This document shows, one piece after another, positions 27,145 to 36,398 of a stretch of 64,000 nt of DNA. This DNA is from Paraplanobispora takensis (GTDB taxonomy: Bacteria > Actinomycetota > Actinomycetes > Streptosporangiales > Streptosporangiaceae), in assembly GCF_016863195.1 (NCBI RefSeq), contig NZ_BOOK01000034.1, positions 62,001 to 126,000 on the forward strand, in the 5' to 3' direction. The position numbers and the translations under genes were made by a program. A model generated the notes under the pieces. That model saw only the letters and a program-made list of their open reading frames with translations, was not told where the DNA came from and ran no database searches. Position 1 is the stretch's first letter, and each line of letters begins with the position of its first letter.

Positions 27145-27897
27145 TTAGAGGGCCTGGGCCTCCCAGATGTACTTGACCTTGGCGGTCTTGCCCTGGGCGT
27201 CGTTGCTCTCCGGGACGGCGGGAAGCAGCCACGACAGCCGGTACCACCTGCTGTCGCCGGGCTGGGCGGTCCACACGTCGGTGTTGCTGTCGGCGAAGTT
27301 GCGGGGCAGGTCGGTCATGTGGAAGTCGGCGTTGTTCGCGCTGCCGAACACGTAGGGCGCCTCGGTGTCGCGGACGTAGTTCTCGCACTCGGGGTCGGCC
27401 TGGGCCCAGCCCATGTCGGTCTCGACGCTGTTGGTCCCGTGGTCGACGCTCGTCAGCAGGTAGGGGGCCAGGTCGTCCTGCACGTCGGCGTACAGCTTGA
27501 CGCGGGCGGTCATGGTTCCCATGTAGGTGACCTTGATGCACGTCGATCCGCCCGCGTTGGGCCTGTCGGTCGCGACCACGCCCGTGTCCTGCAACTGCAG
27601 CGTCGGGTAGATGTCAGAGGAGTTGACGTTGTTGACGGTGAACGCCGCCGAGGCGAACCGGTCGTTGGCGATCTCGACGCTGCCGGCTTTCCATTCGCTG
27701 GTGGAGTTGTCGGTCTGGTCGCTGAAGGCCGCCTGGGAGGCGTTCCAGACGATGGCGGCGCCTCCCACCAGGCCCAGGATCGGGAAGATGCCGATCAGTC
27801 CCCGGCTCTTGCGGCGTCGTCTGGGGCGGCGGTGGCCGACCGGCGTGCGGGTGTCCGGCGTCTGAGTCTCACGCTCAGTGATGATGTCCATACTCAC
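27145..27897 (-). CDS. TasA/CalY-like secreted protein with a SipW-dependent signal peptide
   Basis: A 250-residue protein. An Arg-rich head (PRRRRKSRG) precedes a hydrophobic helix (LIGIFPILGLVGGAAIVW) and then AAFSDQTDNSTSEWKAGSVEI. That last pattern is the hallmark of TasA/camelysin proteins processed by SipW. The mature part is a beta-rich Jelly-roll-like domain with two cysteines. TasA homologues form extracellular fibres or act as surface metalloprotease-like proteins; which applies here is unknown. The gene abuts the SipW gene (TAAGTG), so they form one operon. ATG 27891 is an alternative start. Confidence 0.75.
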   Translation of the reverse strand: MSMDIITERETQTPDTRTPVGHRRPRRRRKSRGLIGIFPILGLVGGAAIVWNASQAAFSDQTDNSTSEWKAGSVEIANDRFASAAFTVNNVNSSDIYPTLQLQDTGVVATDRPNAGGSTCIKVTYMGTMTARVKLYADVQDDLAPYLLTSVDHGTNSVETDMGWAQADPECENYVRDTEAPYVFGSANNADFHMTDLPRNFADSNTDVWTAQPGDSRWYRLSWLLPAVPESNDAQGKTAKVKYIWEAQAL

Positions 27898-28473
27898 TTA
27901 TCGGCGGCGACGGCCCCTCCGGTAGGAATTCGGCTGGGGCTTCTTCGTCACGGAGGGTACGCACATCAGGCCCAGCCCCAGGAGCGCGGCCACGGCGACG
28001 AGGCCGTACTCGCGCTCGTGCAGCCAGACGGCGGGCAGCCCGATGTAGGGGACCAGCAGCCGGGGCAGGCCGATGACCGAGGCCTCCGGCACCGGAGTGG
28101 AGTCGGCCTTCTCGTTGGCGTCGCCCTTGGTGATCAGGGGTTTGCCGGGCACGTGCTCGGTCACCCGGTGGATCAGCGTGCTCCCGGGACGGGCCGGGTT
28201 GTTCACCAGCACCATCACCCCGGGCACGGCCTGGTCGGCTCCGGTCGGTTCGACGATCACCAGGTCTCCGGGGCGCAGGTGCGGCATCATCGAGCCGGTC
28301 ATGACGACCTGGCTCTGCCAGCTGAACAGCACGGGGACGAGGGAGACCAGGAGGAAGAGGATGACCGTCCCGCGCGTGAAGCGTGCGGCGATGTCGGCCA
28401 CCCGCCAGACGGCTCGGCCCAGCCTGCGCAGGCCGGAGGGGAAGGTGGCGACGGGCACTGTGCGCGTGGTCAC
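27898..28473 (-). CDS. sipW: SipW-like type I signal peptidase (S26B)
   Basis: A 191-residue membrane protease. The nucleophilic serine is in VVMTGSMMPHLRPGDLVIV. The general base is His rather than Lys (STLIHRVTEH), followed by LITKGDANEKADSTPVP, which marks the ER-type/SipW branch. Membrane helices lie at about 32-52 and 150-175. It should remove the signal peptide of the TasA-like protein encoded immediately downstream. The start is ATG 28473; upstream 28474-28703 holds its promoter and the chitinase terminator. Confidence 0.85.
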   Translation of the reverse strand: MTTRTVPVATFPSGLRRLGRAVWRVADIAARFTRGTVILFLLVSLVPVLFSWQSQVVMTGSMMPHLRPGDLVIVEPTGADQAVPGVMVLVNNPARPGSTLIHRVTEHVPGKPLITKGDANEKADSTPVPEASVIGLPRLLVPYIGLPAVWLHEREYGLVAVAALLGLGLMCVPSVTKKPQPNSYRRGRRRR

Positions 28474-28654
28474 GATTCAACCGTTCTTTCCGATGGATGA
28501 TGCCGTCTTATCGGCCGCTGCGGCATCGATCTGAAGAAGGCCCAGAAAAGGCCCGGGAAAGAAAGGACCCCTCATCGGGGGTGCGGCGTCGTGCGGACCG
28601 TGCCGGACGGACGCGGCCGGTTCGGGGCGGGAGCCGTACGGCCCGCGGGAACGG

Positions 28655-28692
28655 CTCGGCCCCCCGCGGCGTGACGCGCACGGAGGGCCGAG
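28655..28692 (-). terminator. Hairpin terminator of the chitinase gene
   Basis: Arms CTCGGCCCTCC and GGGGGGCCGAG (on the minus strand) form an 11-bp stem with one G-U pair and an inner mini-hairpin, 12 bases past the chitinase stop codon. Confidence 0.7.
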
Positions 28693-28703
28693 TGCCGGAA
28701 ATA

Positions 28704-30350
<1,647 letters not shown>

Positions 30351-30389
30351 GGGTCGCTCCAGGTCAAAGAGTACTTGGCCCCCGTACTC

Positions 30390-30406
30390 ATAGGAAAGTT
30401 TCCTAT
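30390..30406. promoter_or_regulatory. Palindromic operator at the chitinase promoter
   Basis: ATAGGAAAGTTTCCTAT is a perfect 17-bp palindrome around one central base. It lies just downstream of the -10 element, where a repressor would block transcription. It does not look like a DasR site. Confidence 0.65.
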
Positions 30407-30415
30407 TAGTTAAGG

Positions 30416-30445
30416 AGAGTAAGACTCTGTTCGCGCAACGGTCAA
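30416..30445 (-). promoter_or_regulatory. Chitinase promoter
   Basis: On the minus strand TTGACC (30445-30440) and TACTCT (30421-30416) are separated by 18 bases, a good vegetative-type promoter. The start site would fall near 30408, within or next to the palindrome at 30390-30406. Confidence 0.6.
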
Positions 30446-30687
30446 TGCCCTTGGAGGCGCCATAAGACGGATTTAAGGTCCGGCTAATCCACCGGATAAG
30501 CGAAGGGCCGGTCATACATAGGGTGATCGGCCGTTCACGGGAGGGCAGCCGCTCCGGTCCCCGGGCATGGCCACCTTTTTGTGGGTACTTGCCGGGCGGG
30601 TACGGCGGGCCGAAGCTTGGTCGTGGGCGGGCGGCCGTCGGGGCCCGGGGAAGCGGGGAGGTGGGTCGTGCTCCGGCCGGAGGGGGC
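30446..30687. other. Intergenic stretch between chitinase promoter and HxlR gene
   Basis: The whole gene-free interval 30351-30687 holds the chitinase 5' region (promoter and palindrome above). The rest (30446-30687) has a short AT-rich piece, with no gene, clear hairpin or repeat that I can support. Confidence 0.5.
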
Positions 30688-31038
30688 TCAGGGAGCCGGT
30701 TGGGAGGCGGCCAGCTTCTCCAGGCGGCGGTGGCCCCAGTCGGAGAGGGGCTCCAGGGCCTCGGAGAGGTCACGCCCGAACGGCGTCAGGGAGTACTCCG
30801 TCCTCAGCGGCCACGCGTCGTGCGCCTGCCGGTGGACCAGGCCGTCGCCCTCCATCTCCCGCAGCGTCTGAGTCAGCACCTTCTCGGTGAGGCCCGGCAG
30901 CCGCCGGAGCAGCTCGCTGGGGCGGTGCGGGCCGGATTCCAGCAGCCACAGCAGGATCGTCTTCCACTTGCCGTCGATCACGGCGATCGCGGCGGTCACC
31001 CCGCAGACGTTCGGGTCCTGGGCACGGCTGCGCGTCAT
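30688..31038 (-). CDS. HxlR-family transcriptional regulator
   Basis: A 116-residue winged-helix protein with the family opening NVCGVTAAIAVIDGKWKTILLWLL. Cys12 is the conserved redox cysteine of HxlR/HypR-like sensors. Recognition helices are in ELLRRLPGLTEKVLTQTLREME. It is divergent from the dehydrogenase at 31087 with only 48 bases between start codons, so it almost certainly controls that gene. Confidence 0.9.
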   Translation of the reverse strand: MTRSRAQDPNVCGVTAAIAVIDGKWKTILLWLLESGPHRPSELLRRLPGLTEKVLTQTLREMEGDGLVHRQAHDAWPLRTEYSLTPFGRDLSEALEPLSDWGHRRLEKLAASQPAP

Positions 31039-31086
31039 CGTCGTCTCCTCTGTCAGCGATCACTCATTCTTCCAAGGAGCTGAGGC

Positions 31087-31977
31087 ATGCCCTCGACTAC
31101 CGAACAGTCTGCCGTCACCGTGCTCGGCCTGGGGCCGATGGGCCGGGCGCTGGCCGGCGCCTTCCTGGACGCCGGACTGCCGACCACGGTCTGGAACCGG
31201 ACCCCGGGCAGGGACCGGGACCTGGTCGCGCGGGGCGCGAGCGGCGCCGTCTCACCGGAGGAGGCGGTCGCCGCGAGCGGGCTGACCGTGGTCTGCGTGG
31301 TGAACTACGACGCGGTGGACGCCATCGTGCGGCGCGAGGCGGTCACCGCCGCGCTCAAGGGGCGCACGATGGTGAACCTGACCGCCGACGTCCCCGCACG
31401 GGCCCGGGAGAGCGCGGACTGGGCGGCCGGGCACGGCATCGGGTACCTGGACGGCGCGATCATGACGCCGACCGTGACCATCGGGACGCCGGGGGCGGTC
31501 TTCCTGCACAGCGGCCCGGAGGAGCTCTACCGCAGGCACCGGGCGGTGCTGGACGTCCTGGGCGGGACCCACACCCACCTCGGTACGGAGATCGGCCGGG
31601 CGGCCGCCTACGACATCGCGTTGCTCGACGTCTTCTGGACCGCGATGGCCGGCTACGCGCACGCGCTGGCCGTGGCCAGGGCGGAGGGCGTCACCGCGCG
31701 GGAGCTGGCGCCGTTCGCCAAGGGCATCGGGGCGATCCTCCCGCCGATCTTCGAGCAGGGGGCGGAGGAGGTCGACGCCGGCACCTTCTCCGGCGAGGGC
31801 AACCCCATCACCTCGGCGGTGTCGTCCATGGCCCACATCGTCCACGTCTCGGAGTCCCACGGCATCGACGCGGGCGTGATGCGCGCCGCCGAGGGCCTGG
31901 CCCGCCGCGCCGTCGGCCGCGGCCACGGCGCCGACGGTTTCCTGCGGATCACCGAGCTCCTGAACCCCCGCCGGTGA
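31087..31977 (+). CDS. NAD(P)-dependent imine reductase/6-phosphogluconate dehydrogenase-like protein
   Basis: A 296-residue protein. The Rossmann motif is VLGLGPMGRALAGAFL. A second half (helical dimerisation domain) carries SMAHIVHVSESHGIDAGVM. The length, the NRTPGR loop favouring NADPH, and the sequence VNLTADVPARARESADWA match bacterial imine reductases more than hydroxyisobutyrate dehydrogenases. Natural substrates of that family are mostly unknown. RBS AAGGAGC precedes ATG 31087. Confidence 0.82.
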   Translation: MPSTTEQSAVTVLGLGPMGRALAGAFLDAGLPTTVWNRTPGRDRDLVARGASGAVSPEEAVAASGLTVVCVVNYDAVDAIVRREAVTAALKGRTMVNLTADVPARARESADWAAGHGIGYLDGAIMTPTVTIGTPGAVFLHSGPEELYRRHRAVLDVLGGTHTHLGTEIGRAAAYDIALLDVFWTAMAGYAHALAVARAEGVTARELAPFAKGIGAILPPIFEQGAEEVDAGTFSGEGNPITSAVSSMAHIVHVSESHGIDAGVMRAAEGLARRAVGRGHGADGFLRITELLNPRR

Positions 31978-31988
31978 ACCGCCGGGCT

Positions 31989-32026
31989 GAAGCCTCCCCC
32001 GGCCCCGGGGGCCCGGATCGGGCTTC
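31989..32026. terminator. Bidirectional terminator between the imine reductase and glgB genes
   Basis: Outer arms GAAGCC/GGCTTC enclose a CCCC-GG-CCCC-GGGG hairpin in the 68-base convergent gap. Confidence 0.55.
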
Positions 32027-32045
32027 CCGGGACCGGGCGGGGTGA

Positions 32046-34259
32046 TCACTCCACCTCGTCCTCGGCCAGCAGGGGCTCCGGGGCGGACTCCGGGGCGGGC
32101 GCGGGCGGGGTGTGGCGCAGCCAGAGGGTGGCCAGGGGCGGGACGCGCAGGTGGACGGAGTAAGGCAGGCCGTGGTGGGGTTCCTCGACGGCCTCGACGG
32201 CGCCCATGTTGCCCACGCCGCTGCCGGCGTAGTCGTAGGCGTCGGTGTTGACGACCTCCTCCCACGCGCCGTCGTACGGCAGGCCGAGGTGGTAGTCCTC
32301 GTGCGGGCCGCCGGAGAAGTTGGCCACGCAGGCCAGGGCGGAGCCGTCGGCGTCGTAGCGCAGGAAGGAGAAGACGTTGCCGGAGGCGTCGTCGGCGTCG
32401 ATCCAGCGGAAACCCTCGGGGGAGTGGTCCAGCCGCCACAGGGCGGGGGTCTCCCGGTAGATCCGGTTGAGGTCGCGCACCAGCCGCTGCACGCCCTTGT
32501 GCCCGTCGAACTCGAGCACCCACCAGTCGAGCCCGCGCTCCTCCGACCACTCCGAGCCCTGGCCGAACTCCCCTCCCATGAACAGCAGCTGCTTGCCGGG
32601 GTGGGCCCACATGAACGCGAACAGCGCCCGCAGGTTGGCGAAGCGCTGCCACTCGTCACCGGGCATCTTGCCCAGCAGCGAGCCCTTGCCGTGCACGACC
32701 TCGTCGTGCGAGAGGGGCAGCACGAAGTTCTCCGAGTAGGCGTACATCAGGGAGAACGTCATCTGGTGGTGGTGGTACTGCCGGAAGACCGGCTCGTGCC
32801 GGAGATAGGCCAGGGTGTCGTGCATCCAGCCCATGTTCCACTTGAAGCCGAAGCCCAGGCCGCCGAGGTAGGCGGGCCGGGAGACGCCCGGCCAGGCCGT
32901 CGACTCCTCGGCGATCGTGACGATCCCGGGGGCCTCGCGGTAGGAGACGGAGTTCATCTCCTTGAGGAACTCCACCGCGTCGAGGTTCTCCCGCCCGCCG
33001 TACTGGTTGGGCGTCCACTCGCCCTCGCGCCGCGAGTAGTCGAGATAGAGCATCGAGGCGACCGCGTCCACCCGCAGGCCGTCGATGTGGAACTCGCGCA
33101 GCCAGTAGGTTGCGTTGGCGACCAGGAAGTTGCGCACCTCGCGGCGGCCGAAGTCGAAGATGTAGGTGCCCCACTCGGGGTGCTCGCCCCTGGCCGGGTC
33201 GGCGTGCTCGTACAGCGGGGTGCCGTCGAAGCGGGCCAGCGCCCAGGCGTCCATCGGGAAGTGCGCGGGCACCCAGTCGAGCAGCACCCCGATCCCCGCC
33301 TCGTGCAGCTTGTCCACCAGGTGGCGGAACTCGTCCGGCGAGCCGAAGCGGGACGTCGGGGCGTAGTAGGAGGTCACCTGGTACCCCCAGGAGCCGCCGA
33401 ACGGGTGCTCGGCCACGGGCAGCAGCTCCACGTGCGTGAAGCCCATCTCCTTGACGTAGTCGACCAGCTCCGTGGCCATCTCCCGGTAGGACAGGCCGGG
33501 CCGCCAGGAGCCCAGGTGCACCTCGTAGATGCTCATCGGCCCTTCCAGGGCCCTGCGCGCGGGGCGCTCGATCATCCAGGCGTCGTCGTTCCAGGTGTAG
33601 TCCGACCGGTCGACCACCGAGGCGGTCGCGGGCGGCAGCTCGGTGCGGCGGGCCATCGGGTCGGCCTTGTCCCGCCAGATCCCGTCCGCGCCCAGGATGG
33701 CGAACTTGTAGCGCTCGCCCTCCGCCAGGCCGGGGATGAACAGCTCCCAGACGCCCGAGCGGCCCAGCGAGCGCATGGGGTGACCGGACCCGTTCCAGTG
33801 GTTGAAGTCGCCGATCACCCGGACCCCGCGCGCGTTCGGCGCCCAGACGGTGAAGGCGACGCCGTCGGTGTCCTCGTGCCGCGTCAGCCGGGCGCCGAGC
33901 GCCTCCCAGAGCCGCTCGTGGCGCCCCTCGCCGATCAGATGGAGGTCCACCTCGCCCAGGGTGGGCCAGTAACGGTAGGGGTCGGGGGTCTCGTGCGGCT
34001 CACCGTCGCCGTAGAAGGCGCGGATCCGGTAGTCGGGGATCTTGTCCAGCCCGGGGACCGTCACCGCGAACACCCCGTAGGCCATGTGCTCCATGTCGTG
34101 GGCCTGACCGTCCACGACCGCCTGGACCTTCTCCGCCATCGGCCGCAGCGCCCGGACGGTCACCCCGCCGGGTCCGGGATGCGCGCCGAGGATCGAATGC
34201 GGATCGTGGTGCGCCCCGCCCGCCAACCGGTTCAGGTCCAGGTCCAGGTGCACGTTCAT
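32046..34259 (-). CDS. glgB: 1,4-alpha-glucan branching enzyme
   Basis: A 737-residue GH13 branching enzyme that makes alpha-1,6 branches in glycogen. Order: N-terminal region (about 1-100), CBM48 (about 110-205), then the catalytic barrel with motif pieces [13 protein letters not shown] (nucleophile Asp) and [12 protein letters not shown] (acid Glu), and [17 protein letters not shown]. In the GlgE pathway it branches linear glucans made by GlgE. It is downstream of glgE-treS-mak on the same strand but separated from mak by two copper amine oxidase-like genes, and a hairpin precedes it, so it may have its own promoter. Confidence 0.95.
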   Translation of the reverse strand: MNVHLDLDLNRLAGGAHHDPHSILGAHPGPGGVTVRALRPMAEKVQAVVDGQAHDMEHMAYGVFAVTVPGLDKIPDYRIRAFYGDGEPHETPDPYRYWPTLGEVDLHLIGEGRHERLWEALGARLTRHEDTDGVAFTVWAPNARGVRVIGDFNHWNGSGHPMRSLGRSGVWELFIPGLAEGERYKFAILGADGIWRDKADPMARRTELPPATASVVDRSDYTWNDDAWMIERPARRALEGPMSIYEVHLGSWRPGLSYREMATELVDYVKEMGFTHVELLPVAEHPFGGSWGYQVTSYYAPTSRFGSPDEFRHLVDKLHEAGIGVLLDWVPAHFPMDAWALARFDGTPLYEHADPARGEHPEWGTYIFDFGRREVRNFLVANATYWLREFHIDGLRVDAVASMLYLDYSRREGEWTPNQYGGRENLDAVEFLKEMNSVSYREAPGIVTIAEESTAWPGVSRPAYLGGLGFGFKWNMGWMHDTLAYLRHEPVFRQYHHHQMTFSLMYAYSENFVLPLSHDEVVHGKGSLLGKMPGDEWQRFANLRALFAFMWAHPGKQLLFMGGEFGQGSEWSEERGLDWWVLEFDGHKGVQRLVRDLNRIYRETPALWRLDHSPEGFRWIDADDASGNVFSFLRYDADGSALACVANFSGGPHEDYHLGLPYDGAWEEVVNTDAYDYAGSGVGNMGAVEAVEEPHHGLPYSVHLRVPPLATLWLRHTPPAPAPESAPEPLLAEDEVE

Positions 34260-34389
34260 GGATCACTCCCGATAGATGGACGATATCCCCTAACCCTGCC
34301 CGCTCGGCGGCGTTCAACCCACCCCATCCGTGGCCTGGTGGGAAAGATGTTCTCATCGTCTTACGCCGTTCTCCCGGAAACGGGAAGAT

Positions 34390-34413
34390 CACCCGGGCCC
34401 GGGACCCCGGGTG
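34390..34413 (-). terminator. Hairpin after the copper amine oxidase-like pair
   Basis: CACCCGGG and CCCGGGTG form an 8-bp stem with an 8-base loop, just beyond the stop codon at 34426 on the minus strand. It separates the pair from glgB. Confidence 0.55.
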
Positions 34414-34425
34414 GGATTCCTCCGC

Positions 34426-35598
34426 TCAGCGCGGGTTCTCCGCCGTCACGTCACGCGGGGTGATGCGGAAGCCCTGCCAGTGGGTGGGCATGGGGTCGGC
34501 GTCCTCGTCGCGGGCGACGTGGTGGTAGCTCACGCCCACCCAGACGACCGGGTCGGTGAGCCGCTCGCCGTCGACGTAGCGGTCGACGCTCTGCGCGCAG
34601 TCGGGGGCGGGGTTGGTGGTGGCCAGGCGCTCGCAGGCGCGGTACTGGCTGACGTAGAGGTCGGCGCGGGTGAAGGCCTCGTCGTCGGGGCCGCGGTACT
34701 CGGCGCTGTCGGAGTTGCCGATCTCCCAGGAGACGCGGTGCCCGTCGGCGTTGAGGGTGCCGGAGTCGGCCACCCGCCACCAGCGCGTCCGCCGGTTGAC
34801 GGCCGCGGTCTCCTCGGTGAGCACCTTGCGGCTGAGCGCGCGCCTGGCCGTCCCGGAGCCGGTGAAGTCGTACTGCTCCACGACGTCGCCGCCCCGGCCG
34901 GCGACGTCGAAGTCGAGTCGCCAGAAGACGTTGTGGCTGTGGCTCTGCTCGACGTGCGTGCTGCCCCGCTTGGTCGGCCAGCCGTACTCGGGCGCGGCGG
35001 TGAAGCCGGACAGCGACCCCGTGGCGCCCACCCGCGGAGTGATCGCGCCGTCGTCGGAGAAGGCCCACTCGACCAGGTAGGTGTACCAGCCGACCTGGAA
35101 GGCGGCGTACACCACGAGCTCGCTGCCCTGCGCCGAGAGGTTCGGCTCACCGGGGCGCGGCTTCAGGTAGGCGTGGCCGCGCGGCCGTACGCCCACGCAG
35201 ACGAACTGCTCGCGGCGCTCGCCGCCGGGGCAGTCGGCCTCCTGCAGCACGACGGCGTTCTCGCCGAGGGTGCCGATGTCGTGGAAGCGGGGCTCGCCGC
35301 TGTCGTAGGGCACGTGGATCTGGGCCAGCGCGGTGCTGCGCAGCACGCTGATCGGGGCGCCGCCCACCGGGGTGTAGACGACGTCGGCCAGGGTCAGCCC
35401 CTCGATGGTGCGCATCTCCCAGCACAGCCGCCAGGCGGCTCCGCCCGGCAGGGTCCGCTCGATCCGGTACGGCGCGCCGCACGAGGGCGCCTGCGCCGCG
35501 GAGGCGTGCGCCCCCGGAGGGACGTGCGCCGCCCCGGTGAGGCCGGCGACGAGCGCGGCGCAGGAGAGGATCAGCAGGGGGAGCCTCACGGTCACCAT
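34426..35598 (-). CDS. Copper amine oxidase-like catalytic-domain protein (secreted, degenerate cofactor motif)
   Basis: A 390-residue exported protein. The signal peptide is MVTVRLPLLILSCAALVAGL..ASA. The rest aligns with the catalytic domain of copper amine oxidases: RSTALAQIHVPYDSG matches the NRASLSEMVVPYG region; the catalytic-base Asp is kept (Asp107 in FHDIG); copper ligands are His220 and His222 (QSHSHNVFWRLDFDV) and His360 (SYHHVAR). At the position of the self-processed tyrosine the sequence is QVGWYTYL, keeping Tyr172 but replacing the flanking Asn with Trp171 and Asp/Glu with Thr173. The N2/N3 domains are absent but are encoded by the gene just upstream. Its start overlaps that gene's stop (ATGGTGA). 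An active oxidase is uncertain. Confidence 0.75.
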   Translation of the reverse strand: MVTVRLPLLILSCAALVAGLTGAAHVPPGAHASAAQAPSCGAPYRIERTLPGGAAWRLCWEMRTIEGLTLADVVYTPVGGAPISVLRSTALAQIHVPYDSGEPRFHDIGTLGENAVVLQEADCPGGERREQFVCVGVRPRGHAYLKPRPGEPNLSAQGSELVVYAAFQVGWYTYLVEWAFSDDGAITPRVGATGSLSGFTAAPEYGWPTKRGSTHVEQSHSHNVFWRLDFDVAGRGGDVVEQYDFTGSGTARRALSRKVLTEETAAVNRRTRWWRVADSGTLNADGHRVSWEIGNSDSAEYRGPDDEAFTRADLYVSQYRACERLATTNPAPDCAQSVDRYVDGERLTDPVVWVGVSYHHVARDEDADPMPTHWQGFRITPRDVTAENPR

Positions 35599-36257
35599 TC
35601 CAGGGTCAGGATCTTCTTGGCCGACAGGTCGACGACGGTCCGGGTGGTGTTCAGCCACGTGCCGTCCGGGAGCCGGACGAGCAGCCGGACGCACCGGTGG
35701 GACGCGCAGTCCCGGGCGGCGCGGTCCTCGGGACGCGGGTTGAAGATCAGCGCCCGCAGGCCCAGCTCGGCGGGGGAGCGCAGCAGCCTGCCCGTCACCC
35801 CGGCGTAGGCCGCGCGGACCGCCCGGCCGTGCCGCGGGTCGGCCAGCAGGAGCTCGGCGGCCCTGGTCTCCTCGCTCCCGGAGGGCGGAGCCTGCACGCC
35901 CCTCCCCGCTCTTTCGGCCACGACCCGGCCCGAGCCGAGATCGACGGTGCGCACGATGAGCCGGTTGGCGCCGTAGTCGTAGATGTAGGCGTCGGCCCGC
36001 CGCCGGCCCGCGGCGGCCTTGTCGTCGTCGCGTTCGACGTAGAGGAACTCCACCCGCCCGCTCGTCATGCGCGTCCGCAGCGTCGCCGAGGCGACCTTCT
36101 CCGCCCGGGTGACCTCCTCACCGGTCAGCGGGTCGCCCGGCAGCGGGGACCGCGCCGGCGCGCCGGCGGCCTGCAGGTCCTTCCCGCCGCCCAGCAGGAA
36201 CAACGATCCCGCCAGGGCCGCGGCCCCCGCGATCGCCGCCGTCCGCCCTCGCCCCAT
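35592..36257 (-). CDS. Copper amine oxidase N2/N3-domain-like protein (other half of the split pair)
   Basis: A 221-residue protein with one N-terminal hydrophobic segment (TAAIAGAAALAGSLFLLGG), probably a signal peptide or anchor. The opening DPLTGEEVTRAEKVASA, then RVEFLYVERDD, a strand pair ending NRLIVRTVDLGSGRVV, the helix SGSEETRAAELLLADPRHGRAV and the final CVRLLVRLPDG..VVDLSAKKI follow the order of the two small alpha/beta domains (N2 and N3) that precede the catalytic domain in amine oxidases. The next gene encodes only the catalytic domain. A 10-bp hairpin sits directly upstream of its AGGAG ribosome site. I infer a split enzyme. Confidence 0.6.
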   Translation of the reverse strand: MGRGRTAAIAGAAALAGSLFLLGGGKDLQAAGAPARSPLPGDPLTGEEVTRAEKVASATLRTRMTSGRVEFLYVERDDDKAAAGRRRADAYIYDYGANRLIVRTVDLGSGRVVAERAGRGVQAPPSGSEETRAAELLLADPRHGRAVRAAYAGVTGRLLRSPAELGLRALIFNPRPEDRAARDCASHRCVRLLVRLPDGTWLNTTRTVVDLSAKKILTLEW

Positions 36258-36267
36258 GGGCGCTCCT

Positions 36268-36299
36268 TACTCTTCGCTTTCGTTTGTATGCGAAGAGTA
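36268..36299 (-). promoter_or_regulatory. Hairpin or operator next to the ribosome site of the split oxidase operon
   Basis: TACTCTTCGC (36268-36277) and GCGAAGAGTA (36290-36299) are perfect 10-bp arms with a 12-base spacer. In the mRNA the second arm runs straight into the AGGAG ribosome site of the gene starting at 36257. It could be an RNA switch or a protein operator. Confidence 0.5.
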
Positions 36300-36398
36300 A
36301 AGCCTTTCGGGCCCATAGGAGGGGAGAACGCCGGTGTTCGCAGGGTGTCGGAGGGATGAGCGGGTCGGTGCCGGTGTCGGAAGGCGCCCGGCGGGATG

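Noticed and set aside
30390-30406. DasR (chitin/GlcNAc regulator) site
   Set aside because: The palindrome lacks the ACTGGTCTAGACCACT-like sequence expected for DasR.
30351-30773. N-terminal extension of the chitinase to 30773
   Set aside because: The extra 141 residues are not conserved and cover the promoter and palindrome. The TTG at 30350 has a ribosome site and gives a clean signal peptide.
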